A DNA stretch of 64,000 nt. Origin: Saccharum officinarum. Lineage: Eukaryota; Streptophyta; Magnoliopsida; Poales; Poaceae. The notes beneath the pieces were generated by a model that saw only the letters and a list, made by a program, of their open reading frames with translations, made no database searches and was not told the origin of the DNA. The position numbers and the translations under genes were made by a program. Positions 24,977 to 35,400 of this stretch are shown here, in pieces (position 1 is the first letter of the stretch; each line of letters starts with the position of its first letter). The stretch covers positions 55,294,456 to 55,358,455 of the forward strand of contig CM036223.1 in the NCBI GenBank assembly GCA_020631735.1, given 5' to 3'.

Positions 24977-24984
24977 TATTTATA
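24977..24984 (-). promoter_or_regulatory. Putative internal TATA box for the accessory frame
   Basis: TATAAATAGG on the minus strand, about 226 bp upstream of the accessory-frame ATG and about 320 bp after the gag-pol stop. It has the same TATAAATAG core as the LTR, and repeats of the LTR-type ACCGGTACTACCGGT motif begin within about 20 bp upstream (25001-25112). Promoter activity is inferred. Confidence 0.5.
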
Positions 24985-25000
24985 TCCAGCCGCAACTTAC

Positions 25001-25112
25001 ACTACCAGTACTACCGGTGGAGAAGCACCGGTACTACCGGTCAGGTCGACAACGGCAGCCAGGCGACGCGAAAAAAAACTACCGATCACTCGGCGGTACC
25101 ACCGGTGGTTCC
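25001..25112 (-). repeat. Internal cluster of ACCGGT-type repeats
   Basis: Several units such as GTACTACCGGT and GGTACCACCGGT, identical in type to the LTR U3 array, but located between pol and the accessory frame and next to a TATA box. It looks like a small copy of the LTR promoter module. Confidence 0.7.
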
Positions 25113-25306
25113 AGTGCAGGAAGAAGTGAGTGAGAGATGGTGAACATATATGATGAACTAGAACCAACTCAAGCATGTCCAGATTTCATAGAAACAACAC
25201 AAAACTATGAACATGCTTGAGAAGTGAAAATAGTTTTTGAAATCTCATCCAAACTTTTTCAAAGAGTTTTCGCCTAGCTAGAATCAAACAAAATATGTCC
25301 AAAAAA

Positions 25307-28300
25307 TCAAGCCACGTTACGAGAATCAATGATATTTAGTTCACTCCTCAAAGCACAAAATCTTGACTCATCTAGGGGCTTTGTGAAGATATTGGCTAGT
25401 TGCTTTTCGGAGCTCACATGATGTAAAGCGATATCTCCTTTGGCTTCATGGTCTCTCAAGAAATGATGCCGGATGTCTATGTGCTTTATACGAGAATGGT
25501 TTATGGGATTGTTAGCCAATTTAATGGCACTCTCATTGTCACACAAGAGGGGAATCTTGGTTACCTCACAACCAAAGTCTTTCAGGGTCTGCTTCATCCA
25601 AAGTAGTTGGGCACAGCAAGCACCGGTCGCCACATACTCAGCTTCGGCAGTAGACAAGGCAAGACTATTTTGCTTTTTAGAGCTCCACGACACCAAAGAC
25701 CTACCAAGAAATTGGCAAGTCCCGGTAGTGCTCTTTCGATTTACCCTGCAACCAGCATAATCCGAATCGGAGTAGCCAAGTAAATCAAAAGTGGAGCCCT
25801 TAGGATACCACAAGCCAAGATTAGGAGTGTGCACTAAATATCTCAAAATTCTCTTAACAGCCACTAAGTGACATTCTTTCGGATTAGCTTGAAATCTTGC
25901 ACACATGCACACACTAAGCATAATATCGGGCCTAGATGCACAAAGGTAAAGTAAGGATCCAATCATAGAACGATATACCTTTTGATCGATGGCCTTTCCA
26001 TCCTTGTCGAGATCAAGATGCCCATTGGTTGGCATCGGTGTCTTGATGGGTTTTGCTTTCTCCATGTCAAACTTCTTCAACATGTCAAGAGTATACTTCG
26101 TTTGATAAATAAAGGTTCCTTCCTTGAGTTGCTTGATTTGAAAACCAAGAAAGAACTTCAACTCTCCCATCATAGACATCTCGAATCTATTCATCATAAT
26201 CCTACTAAACTCCTCACAAAAAGCCACATTAGTACTACCAAATATTATGTCATCGACATATATTTGGCAAATAAAGATATCATTATTGACTTTGTGAGTA
26301 AATAAAGTTAGATTGGCCTTGCCTATCTCAAACCCTTGTTTGAGTAGGAAGTCCTTAAGACAATCATACCAAGCTCTAGGGGCTTGCTTAAGCCCATAGA
26401 GTGCTTTGTTGAGCTTATAGACATGATCAGGATTCTTGGGATCTTCAAAACCCGGTAGTTGCTCTACATATACTACTTCAGAGAGGGGGCCGTTGAGGAA
26501 TGCACTCTTCACATCCATTTGATATAGCTTGAAGTTGTGATGGATGGCATAGGCAAGTAAGATCCGTATTGACTCAATCCTTGCCACCGGTGCATAAGTT
26601 TCCCCAAAATCCAAACCTTCAATTTGAGTGAATCCTTGAGCTACCAACCTCGCCTTGTTTCTTGTGACCACACCATGCTCATCTTGCTTGTTGCGGAAAA
26701 CCCATTTGGTTCCAATCACATTTTGTTTAGGTCTTTCCACCAATGTCCAAACTTCATTACGAGTGAAGTTATTCAACTCTTCTTGCATTGCAATCATCCA
26801 ATCCTCGTCATCAATAGCTTCTTCAACCTTTTTAGGCTCTTTTGGAGACACAAATGAGAAGTGTTCACAAAAGCTTGCAAGCATTGACCTTGTGACGACT
26901 CCTCTTTGAATGCTTCCCAAGATGTTGTCAACGGGATGGTCTCGTTGAATGGTATGATGTACTCTTGGGTGAGGCACTTGAGTTCTCCTTTGGATTGGAC
27001 CTTCATCTTCATCATCCTTGTCTTGGTTGATTGAAAGGTCAAGATTAAGATCTTGTGTGAAGTTGTCTTCATTTCTATTTCGATCATCAACTTGGTTGCT
27101 ATCTTCGACTTGTGGTGAATTTTGAATGACTTGAACACTTGAATCATGTCCATTTCTTGATGTAGAACCATCATCATGGACATTTATTGACCCATGATGC
27201 ATATGCGGATCATGAATGGTTTGCTCTTGTTCATATTCATCATCTTCTTCAACGGGCTTTACTTCACCGGTAGCAAGCTTCTTGATCACTTGAGAGGATG
27301 GTTCTTCTTTACCTATAATGTCAACATTGACTTGCTCCTTTTGAGAGCCGTCGGTTTCATCAAATGTCACGTCAATCGCTATTTCAACTTGACCGGTGGT
27401 CTTGTTGAAAACACGATAGCCATGTTCGTTAGTACCATAACCAAGCAAGAAACCTTCATCAACCTTTGGTGTAAACTTTGAGCTTTTGGATTTCTTGTTA
27501 AGTATGAAACACTTGCATCCAAAAACTCGAAAGTAATGCACCTTAGGTTTGTTACCGGTAAGAAGCTCGTAGGCGGTCTTTTTCATAATTTTATGAAGAT
27601 ACAAGCGGTTGATTGCATGACATGCCGTGTTGACCACTTCCGCCCAATACTTGTCCGAAGTCTTGTATTCATCCAACATTGCTCTTGCTGCTTCTATGAG
27701 TGTTTGGTTCTTTCTCTCCACAACACCATTTTGTTGAGGAGTATAGGGAACCGAAAACTCATGCTTGATTCCCTCTTCATTAAGGAACTCTTCAATGTTG
27801 GTGTTCCTAAACTCTGTCCCGTTGTCACTTCTCACTTTCTTGATCTTCACTTCAAATTCATTTTGAGCTCTTCTTGCAAACTTCTTGAAGATTACTTGAG
27901 TATCACTTTTATCTTGCAAAAAGAATACCCAAGTGAAGCGGGAATAATCATCAACAATAACGAAACCATATTTGTTACCTCCAATGCTTATGTAAGCATT
28001 GGGACCAAATAAGTCCATGTGAAGTAGCTCAAGTGGTCTCATTGTTGATACAACATTTTTGACGGGATGCTTGGCTCCAACTTGTTTGCCCGCTTGACAT
28101 GCGCTGCAAATCCTATCTTTCTCAAAAGAGACATTTGTTAGTCTAAGGATGTGTTTGCCTCTTTGAAGGTCGGCCAAGTTCCTCATTCCAACATGGGCTA
28201 GTCGGCGATGCCATAGCCAACCCATGCTAGATTTTGCCACTAAACAAGTCTTTGGCTTCACTTTACTAGATGTGAAATCAACTAGATAAAGTTTGCCTTT

Positions 28301-30073
28301 CAAACGACCCGTGAAAACAATGGAGGAGTCCTTCCTTTTAGAGACTTCCACACCCACATTGGTAAAGAGACAATTGTAGCCCATCTCACAAAGTTGTGAA
28401 ACGAACAACAAATTGTATCCTAACCCTTCCACAAGTAATACATTTAAAATAGAATTATCATTTGAGATAGCAATTTTACCCAAACCAAGGACGTCTCCTT
28501 TACCATTATCACCAAACACAATGCGTTCACTTGTACTTTGATTTGGTTGAAAGGAGGTGAACATATTCTTCTCTCCGGTCATATGATTAGTGCATCCACT
28601 ATCTAGCACCCAACTTGTTCCACCGGAGGAGTATTCCTTCTCTCCCTTTCCCATAAGGCAAGTAGGAGTGTAGTAGTCATTGTCGGTGAGATTTTCGAAG
28701 AGCCTAGGTGATAAAGATAAGTCGGCAAACAATGATGGTGACGAAGAATGGTTGATGATGCACTTGGGTTGAGAGGAAGAAGTCTCTTGAATAGCAATCG
28801 TTGCTACACCCTTCTTCTTCTCCTTGTCTTTGTCATTTGAATCATCACTTTCATCGTTTGATTCCCATTCTTCACCAAGATGTGCTTCACCTCTCTTCTT
28901 GCCTTTATGCTTCTTGTCATCATCTTTGTTGTGCTTGTGCTTCATCTTCTCTTTTGGACAATCGGCAATGAAATGACCAATATCTCCACAACCATAGCAA
29001 AATCTTTTCTTGTATGGTTTGGCTCCACTCCTCTTCCTCTCCTTTTTCTTTTTCAAGTATTTTCTATAGTTTGCAACTAATAGAGCTTCTTCCGCATCGG
29101 AATCTTCATCTTGCTCTTCATCACTTGACGGATCATGAATATCTTTCTTCTTGCTTCTACCATGAGATGCCTTGAGAGCAATATTCTTCTTTTGACTTGA
29201 TGCTTCTTTTGCTTCATCTTCTAAGCACTCATGGTGTTTCAACTTGGCAAGCATTTCTTGAGGTGTCATTGTGTCATAGTTAGGTCTTTCCATGATGACC
29301 GAAGCAAGAATGTTGTTCTTTTGTCTATACACTCTACACAACTTTCTAGCCGCCGAGTTGTCATCCCAATACGTGTCACCAAGAGCTCTTATTCTATTGA
29401 TCAAGGTCATGAATCTATCAAACATAGCTTGGGTAGTTTCACCTTCAATCATCCCAAAGTTCTCAATCTTGCTTTGAAGTAGCTCAATGTTTCCCTTTCT
29501 CACACTTTTATCACCTTCAAATGAAACCTTCATGGTATCCCAAATTTGCTTTGCACTTTTCATGCCGTTTACCTTGTTGTAATCTTCTTGATTTAGACAT
29601 GATAGAATCAAGGAAGCAGCTGTAGCATTTTGTTGTATGTCAAGGTAATCTTCGGTTGTCAACTCACCATCTTCTTCCAAAGCTTTAACACCCACTTCCA
29701 CAATCTCCCAACATCTTGCGGCAATCAGATGCATCTTCATTCTATGAGCCCAATCGGTATATCTAACTCCATCAAATTGAGGTGGTTTACCGGGGTTGAT
29801 GGTTGGCAAGTGTGTATTGGATTTGCTAAAAGAAGAGTACTCATATGGAACACGAGTAAACCCTTTAGGTGTCTTGATTGCTTCATTCTCACCATCTCCA
29901 TTACCACCACTTGCCACATCTTCAATCTTCTTACTTACGGCTTCCTTCAACTTGTTCATCTCATCTTGCATCTTGTTCATTTGCTCTTTTTGTTGCTCTA
30001 GAAGCCTGTCACTGAGTTTCCCGGCAAGCAGCTCAACTAGCTTGTTCAAGGTGTCATCATCAAAGGTAGCCAT
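25307..30073 (-). CDS. Intact copia gag-pol polyprotein (1588 aa)
   Basis: One open frame without stops. Order: gag (residues about 1-350), zinc knuckle CYGCGDIGHFIADC (about 358-371), aspartic protease with DSG (about 490), integrase zinc region HRRLAHVG (about 619) and core with SDNGTEF (about 748), reverse transcriptase with KWVFRNKQ (about 1124) and YVDDIIFG (about 1274), and RNase H with DSDYAGC (about 1437), ending near FTKPLDE. The protease, integrase, RT and RNase H order is that of Ty1/copia. It would encode capsid, replication and integration functions in one polyprotein. There is no visible gag/pol frameshift, unlike the nested element. The start is the first ATG after the primer binding site, 57 bp from the LTR. 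Confidence 0.97.
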   Translation of the reverse strand: MATFDDDTLNKLVELLAGKLSDRLLEQQKEQMNKMQDEMNKLKEAVSKKIEDVASGGNGDGENEAIKTPKGFTRVPYEYSSFSKSNTHLPTINPGKPPQFDGVRYTDWAHRMKMHLIAARCWEIVEVGVKALEEDGELTTEDYLDIQQNATAASLILSCLNQEDYNKVNGMKSAKQIWDTMKVSFEGDKSVRKGNIELLQSKIENFGMIEGETTQAMFDRFMTLINRIRALGDTYWDDNSAARKLCRVYRQKNNILASVIMERPNYDTMTPQEMLAKLKHHECLEDEAKEASSQKKNIALKASHGRSKKKDIHDPSSDEEQDEDSDAEEALLVANYRKYLKKKKERKRSGAKPYKKRFCYGCGDIGHFIADCPKEKMKHKHNKDDDKKHKGKKRGEAHLGEEWESNDESDDSNDKDKEKKKGVATIAIQETSSSQPKCIINHSSSPSLFADLSLSPRLFENLTDNDYYTPTCLMGKGEKEYSSGGTSWVLDSGCTNHMTGEKNMFTSFQPNQSTSERIVFGDNGKGDVLGLGKIAISNDNSILNVLLVEGLGYNLLFVSQLCEMGYNCLFTNVGVEVSKRKDSSIVFTGRLKGKLYLVDFTSSKVKPKTCLVAKSSMGWLWHRRLAHVGMRNLADLQRGKHILRLTNVSFEKDRICSACQAGKQVGAKHPVKNVVSTMRPLELLHMDLFGPNAYISIGGNKYGFVIVDDYSRFTWVFFLQDKSDTQVIFKKFARRAQNEFEVKIKKVRSDNGTEFRNTNIEEFLNEEGIKHEFSVPYTPQQNGVVERKNQTLIEAARAMLDEYKTSDKYWAEVVNTACHAINRLYLHKIMKKTAYELLTGNKPKVHYFRVFGCKCFILNKKSKSSKFTPKVDEGFLLGYGTNEHGYRVFNKTTGQVEIAIDVTFDETDGSQKEQVNVDIIGKEEPSSQVIKKLATGEVKPVEEDDEYEQEQTIHDPHMHHGSINVHDDGSTSRNGHDSSVQVIQNSPQVEDSNQVDDRNRNEDNFTQDLNLDLSINQDKDDEDEGPIQRRTQVPHPRVHHTIQRDHPVDNILGSIQRGVVTRSMLASFCEHFSFVSPKEPKKVEEAIDDEDWMIAMQEELNNFTRNEVWTLVERPKQNVIGTKWVFRNKQDEHGVVTRNKARLVAQGFTQIEGLDFGETYAPVARIESIRILLAYAIHHNFKLYQMDVKSAFLNGPLSEVVYVEQLPGFEDPKNPDHVYKLNKALYGLKQAPRAWYDCLKDFLLKQGFEIGKANLTLFTHKVNNDIFICQIYVDDIIFGSTNVAFCEEFSRIMMNRFEMSMMGELKFFLGFQIKQLKEGTFIYQTKYTLDMLKKFDMEKAKPIKTPMPTNGHLDLDKDGKAIDQKVYRSMIGSLLYLCASRPDIMLSVCMCARFQANPKECHLVAVKRILRYLVHTPNLGLWYPKGSTFDLLGYSDSDYAGCRVNRKSTTGTCQFLGRSLVSWSSKKQNSLALSTAEAEYVATGACCAQLLWMKQTLKDFGCEVTKIPLLCDNESAIKLANNPINHSRIKHIDIRHHFLRDHEAKGDIALHHVSSEKQLANIFTKPLDESRFCALRSELNIIDSRNVA

Positions 30074-30116
30074 GCTTTCTCCTCACGTGGTGAAGCGCTA
30101 AACACGAGGAAACCTT

Positions 30117-30128
30117 GCTCCGATACCA
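30117..30128 (-). other. Primer binding site of the outer element
   Basis: TGGTATCGGAGC on the minus strand, two bases after the 5' LTR. It matches the initiator-methionine tRNA 3' end used by most plant copia elements (commonly TGGTATCAGAGC) with one change. Confidence 0.9.
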
Positions 30129-30130
30129 AT

Positions 30131-31732
30131 TGAAAGGATCTAATAGGCCTAGAGGGGGGGTGAATAGGCGGATCTAAAAACCTGAAACTCAAAACTCAAC
30201 GCGGAAGTTAAAACACTGACCGGTACCACCGGTTGGTTTGGACCGGTACTACCGGTGAGAGATCACCGGTACTACCGACGCAGACCACCGGTACTACCGG
30301 TACCCTACTGAAACTAAGAAATCAGAGATTTGCGAGTTGTGATTTCAGATGTGAGTTTTACCCCACTATCAAAGATGATGTTGATGAAGTTTATGAACTC
30401 TCCTTTCTTGTTCCTTCACCAAGTAGTAGATCGAGCACCAACAACCTATGAAAGAGATATGAAAGAGGGAGAACACAAAGAACAAGTAATATCTCAAGTG
30501 AACATAAATAACAACAACAACAAGCACGCAGGACACACGATTTAACTCGAGGTTCGGCAACCCCACAAAGGAGTTCTTACGTCCTCGTTGTTGAGGTGAC
30601 CACTAAGGTCGGAGTCTATTCCACCTCCTTGCCTCCCTCAAGCAACCACAAAGGTTAGCCTAAGATTTCCACTAAGAATACAAGGGTAATACAAACACTT
30701 CGGGGTGCCCTCATAAGTAGAACAACACGGGCAACCACGAAGAACACCTAGCCGGCTAGGGTTCCAAGAACCCAAGAGTAACAAACACAAACCAAGCCAA
30801 CTAGGAGGGGAACCAAGCGCTCAAGATGTGAAACGAAGCTTTCCACTCTTAAATCTCTTCTCTCTGCACAGCTCTTGCAAGGGATTGGATTTGAGAGCAA
30901 AGAGGAAGAGAGAGAGGGTGAGTCAATGCTTGAGAGCTGTTTGTCTGAAGGTTGATGGGAGTAAATGGCATGGGTAACGGTTGGAAATGAAGGGGAGAGC
31001 TATTTATACACTTATCTTCGAAGCGGTACCGGTACTACCGGTGAGTGCCCACCGGTACTACCGGTCCTAAGGGTTCCGACCGTTACAGCCAACCTACTGG
31101 AGACTTTGCGAGAAAATAGCCTACCGATACTACTGGTCTTTCACCGGTACCACCGGTCAACGACCGGTACCACCGGTAGTACAGATTTTGGTGAAGACAA
31201 GTTTTGCGGGAAAAAGACTTACCGGTACTACCGGACTTTCACCGGTACCACCGGTCAAAGGCCGATACTACCGGTCAACCACCGATACTACCGCTAGAGC
31301 AAAAACTCGCAGAACTAAGGCGCTGACATCGGCGGGATTTATGCCTACCGGTACTACTGGTGGTTCACCGGTACTACCGGTACTCCCAGGCATAAAACAC
31401 TTCTCTAAGTGTCCGTGAGTGCAAAGGTGTCTCTCAAACGCTTAAACAAACACAAATTGAGCACAAGTTTTCCCTCTAGATAGCCTAATTTGTATCCCTC
31501 TTGATTGTGCCGCGTTTCCTATAACTCAAGTCAAAAGATAAGATCTAATCGACCCACTTGAGACGGAATGCTTTCCAGCCAAAGGAATTGAGGGTGCTAA
31601 CATCACCAAATGTGACCATACAAATTCTTTCATTGAACTAACACCTGCATATTCACTTAGATAGACATGTTAGTCCCTAATTTGATTGTCATTAATTATC
31701 TAAAACCCACAACGGGGGCGAATGCACTTACA
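30131..31732 (-). repeat. Outer element 5' LTR (1602 bp)
   Basis: TG...CA bounded and nearly identical to 10417-11997. I count about 29 substitutions, all transitions, plus a 20-bp repeat-unit insertion (near 31157) and one G-run difference. The U3 region (about 31021-31390) holds many ACCGGTACTACCGGT or ACCGGTACCACCGGT units. TATAAATA lies at 31008-31001 on the minus strand, immediately downstream of the array. Confidence 0.97.
31001..31008 (-). promoter_or_regulatory. TATA box of the outer LTR promoter
   Basis: Reads TATAAATAG on the minus strand, directly after the dense ACCGGT-type repeat array that begins at about 31021. The position fits the U3/R border of a copia LTR. Confidence 0.75.
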
Positions 31733-31737
31733 GAAAG

Positions 31738-32412
31738 ATCAGTTCCAAGAAACACTTTCAAAAAAGCTAAGTCAAACACAGCCTAAAACCACATCTACTA
31801 TTTTCTTGGCGCTTCACGTTTGTGAGCATTTGGAGTTCATATGTAGAACTATAATATAACATGGCCATAATCCAATTTTACATGTGGTGCTCTTGATTTC
31901 AATATACGCCACACCAAGCATCGTTCCATTTCCATGATAAGAATTCAAAATTCAAAAAGAGAAGGAAGAGTGTTTTGATGTTTTGTTTGCAACGTGCACA
32001 TACAAAGCGTGAACCTATAGATAGTTACAAAATTCTTTAGCCTAGATAATTATGCAACCATTCAAGGACCAATTCGCAAAAGCACACTCAGCCATTACTC
32101 ATCCGCTGATCAGATCAGAGCTAAACAGATGGGAAAGCAGATTTGTCGCAAACTCGCAGCCTAATACGCCACCTATGACCTATTCCCGTCGCCGTCGACC
32201 ACCTGGGTTGTTCGCTGAGCCGCAGCCGCCCCACTTCCTTCCCTCCCATTCTGGCGTCTCGAAGCCAGTAGATTAATCATCTCTCGATCCACAAATCCCT
32301 CCCCTCTCTCCATCCCGCTCCCTGAAATCGAGGAGCGCGGGAGGACGCCGCATAGCGCGTTGGCTCCTAGGGTTTGCCGGTCGGGTTGGGGCTCCGATCC
32401 GAGCGGCCGGGC
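31738..32412. other. Intergenic and 5' flank of the phosphatase gene, copy A
   Basis: No coding region before the ATG at 32413. The last 200 bp becomes GC-rich with CT-rich stretches (ccctcccctctctcc near 32300), as is usual for grass 5' untranslated regions. No clear TATA box is seen. Confidence 0.5.
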
Positions 32413-35400
32413 ATGAGGATTCGGGAGCTCCGGGATGGGCTGGAGGTGGAGGACGACGAGCGGGAGGAGGGGTTGGGCGGCGACGGGGAGGTGGTCGCGG
32501 TTGTGCGACTGCGGGCGAAGCGCGCCCTCGTCGGCGCCGGCGCGAGAGTCCTGTTCTATCCGACGCTTCTCTACAACGTGCTCCGCAACCGGTTCGATGG
32601 CGAGTTCCGCTGGTGGGATCGCGTCGACAAGGTGCTGATCTTTTGCATGTCTCCATGTTTATGTTATGATTTCGTTATTATTAGTGTTTCAGCGGTGCGA
32701 TTTTGAGATGTGTTTTTGGGGACAGCTAGCACTGTGTGGGTGTGGATCGGTAGTTCAGTTGGCGCCCGGTTACATTTCATCAAATATACGTGCAATCTTA
32801 TTACTATGGAGGTGTAAATGTATCATTTAGTCTGGTCACTAGAGCTGATCAGTTAAATTGGTGATGGAATAATAATAGTCATTCCTTCATAATGTGCAGT
32901 AGACATTGTAGCCTGATTCCTTACCCCCCTCTATCTTCAGTATGTTTTGCTAGGTGCTGTTCCGTTCTCTAGTGATGTTCCGCGCCTGAAGCAACTTGGT
33001 GTAAGAGGAGTTGTTACACTGAATGAACCCTATGAAACTCTGGTTCCAACATCCCTATACCAGGTAGATGTTCTTTTACCTCTTGTAGCTGCAGGAGTAA
33101 CTTTATTTCTCTATGATCTTATGATGTTATTACTTGACCAAGAGAACTATAGGCTATATTGTAACCTAATAAGTATGTACATAGTGAACTTAATGACACT
33201 TTAGTTGGGAAGCTGTAGATCTAGCTTCAGGAGGCACTTTTTTTTGTCATTGTAGAAGTAGGCAGAATCATTTTATCCTCGTCTATGCATTGTGATCATG
33301 TGCATCATTTCATTGCCTCGTTATGAATTGCGCAATCAGCAAATCACTTGGTTAGGTTGGCACTGGTGCACATGAGATAGGGAGGTAGCAAGCAAGATAT
33401 TGTTATGGCACCATACAATATCTGGCAGGTTTTACAACTTATATCTGAATAATCATATAATTCCATTTTTTTTCAGGCTCATGGAATCAATCATCTCGAA
33501 ATTCCCACAAGGGACTACCTGTTTGCCCCCTCCCTGGAGCATATTTGTCGGGCAGTGGATTTTATCCATTGTAAGTACGATCTGAACCATGTTTTCATTT
33601 TCTTTTTGCTTCTTAGGGTTTTTAGAATTTTATGTGTGGTCCATCAATCCATTATCAGGCAACTTGTCTTGATGTCATCTCAGTTTTAGGATGCTAATTT
33701 AGTGGTGCCAGTTCAGATCAGGCAAGTAGTTGTAGTGGTCAGCTACGGTTTATGCAATGCGTCATCTGTGTTACTTGATATTATCTTTGGCTGTTGTTGG
33801 ACATTTTATCAGCTTAAATGTAAAGGCTTATTCTTCAATTGAATTATGACTGCTATTATAAAGTTGTACTCCCTCCCTTCCAAATCACAGGTCACTTCGG
33901 TGTTGTAGGAAAATGCACCAACATACAACAACAACAACAACAACAACAACATAGCCTTTTGTCCCAAGCAAGTTGGGGTAGGAAAATGCACCAACATCAT
34001 TTCATTAAATCCGCCATGAAATATTTCTTGATAGTTTACTTATTTGGTGCTGCATACATTAATGTACTCCTATTTTTCTATAAACCTGGTCGAAGTTAGA
34101 GAAATTTGAATTAGGACAAAGCTAAAGTGATCTATAATTGGAACAGACGGAGTCTTTTTTTTCAGTTATCATGATGCATATCAGATGTGACAATGCTGTG
34201 AACTAATCCGTACGGTGTGATTAAAAGTGGTAGTTCTTTAATTAGTCAAGGGGCAGGAAAGATAGCTTATAAGTTGTGCTAACCATTGTGTCATTGGTAT
34301 TACTTTATAATATTTGTACTATGCATTTCTATTTGACATTAATGCTATCCCAGTGATGTTATCTGGTGATAATGGTCAGAAGCAAATGCACTTGGTTGGA
34401 TCAAATAACAAGATGTAAGACATATTCACAGTAGGAAATAGTAACGGACCTGTCAGTTTCTTTTTTTGGCTTTTGCTTTGTTTGGTATGGTAGGGTCCAT
34501 AATCCATAGACAGTTAGAAACATTGTACCAGAAGACCAATGCTCCACGGCTTTAGTAACAATATAGTAGTAGTGTGTAGTAAAACAGTGTCATTATGTCC
34601 GTATGGTGTGATTAGAAGTGGCAGTTCTTTAATCAGTTAAGGGGCAGGAAAGATGGCTTATAAATTGTGCTAACCACTGTTGTCATTGGCATTAGTTTAT
34701 AATATTTGTACTATGCTTTCTATTTGAATTAATGCTATCCCAGTGATGTTATCTGGTGATAATCCTTAGAAGCAAATGCACTTGGTTGGATCAAATAACA
34801 AGATGTTAAAAGGCAGTGCTTGTCACAGTATGAAATAGTAACGGACCTTCAGTTTCTTTTTTGGCCGTTGCCTCATTTGGTATGGTAGGGTCCATAATCA
34901 GTAGATTGTTATAAACATTGTACCAGAAGACCAATGCTCCATGGCTTTAGTAACAATATAGTAGTAGTATGTAGTAAAACAGTGTCATATGTCCTGCTTC
35001 TATGTGGTTTGTGTGGAAGTGAGGCAGCAAGGCTAATTAACATATGCTCTTTGTCCAGGTAATGAAATGCAAGGTGGTAGCACCTATGTCCACTGTAAGG
35101 CCGGAAGGGGACGAAGCACCACTATAGTTTTGTGTTTTTTGGTAAGAAAAAATTATTTGCTTCTGCTCTAGGTGTCTCATAACTGTGCATTTTAATATAA
35201 ACTTAACATATTTAATGCAGATTAAGTACAGAAATATGACTCCTCAAGGAGCTTTGGATCATGCAAGGTCTGTGAGGCCCAGAGTGCTTTTAGCGCCAGC
35301 TCAGTGGCAGGCACGCTACCTGACTTCCTTGGCAGCTTTCTGTTAGATGATCATATCTATTCTATCCTAGTTATACTCAGACACTTGGTCTCCAATTTTG

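Larger units (their letters stand above)
10417..31732 (-). mobile_element. Outer copia LTR retrotransposon (Sirevirus type), 21.3 kb including a nested element
   Basis: A complete element with TG...CA ends and a 5-bp target duplication GAAAG at 10412-10416 and 31733-31737. LTRs are 10417-11997 and 30131-31732. Transcription runs on the minus strand: the 5' LTR is the right-hand one, then a primer binding site (30117-30128), gag-pol (30073-25307), an accessory frame interrupted by a second retrotransposon, a polypurine tract, and the 3' LTR. Without the nested element it is about 10.8 kb. Copy B keeps the empty site near 52505 with a single GAAAG. Gag-pol is unbroken, so the element may have been autonomous recently. 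Confidence 0.97.
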
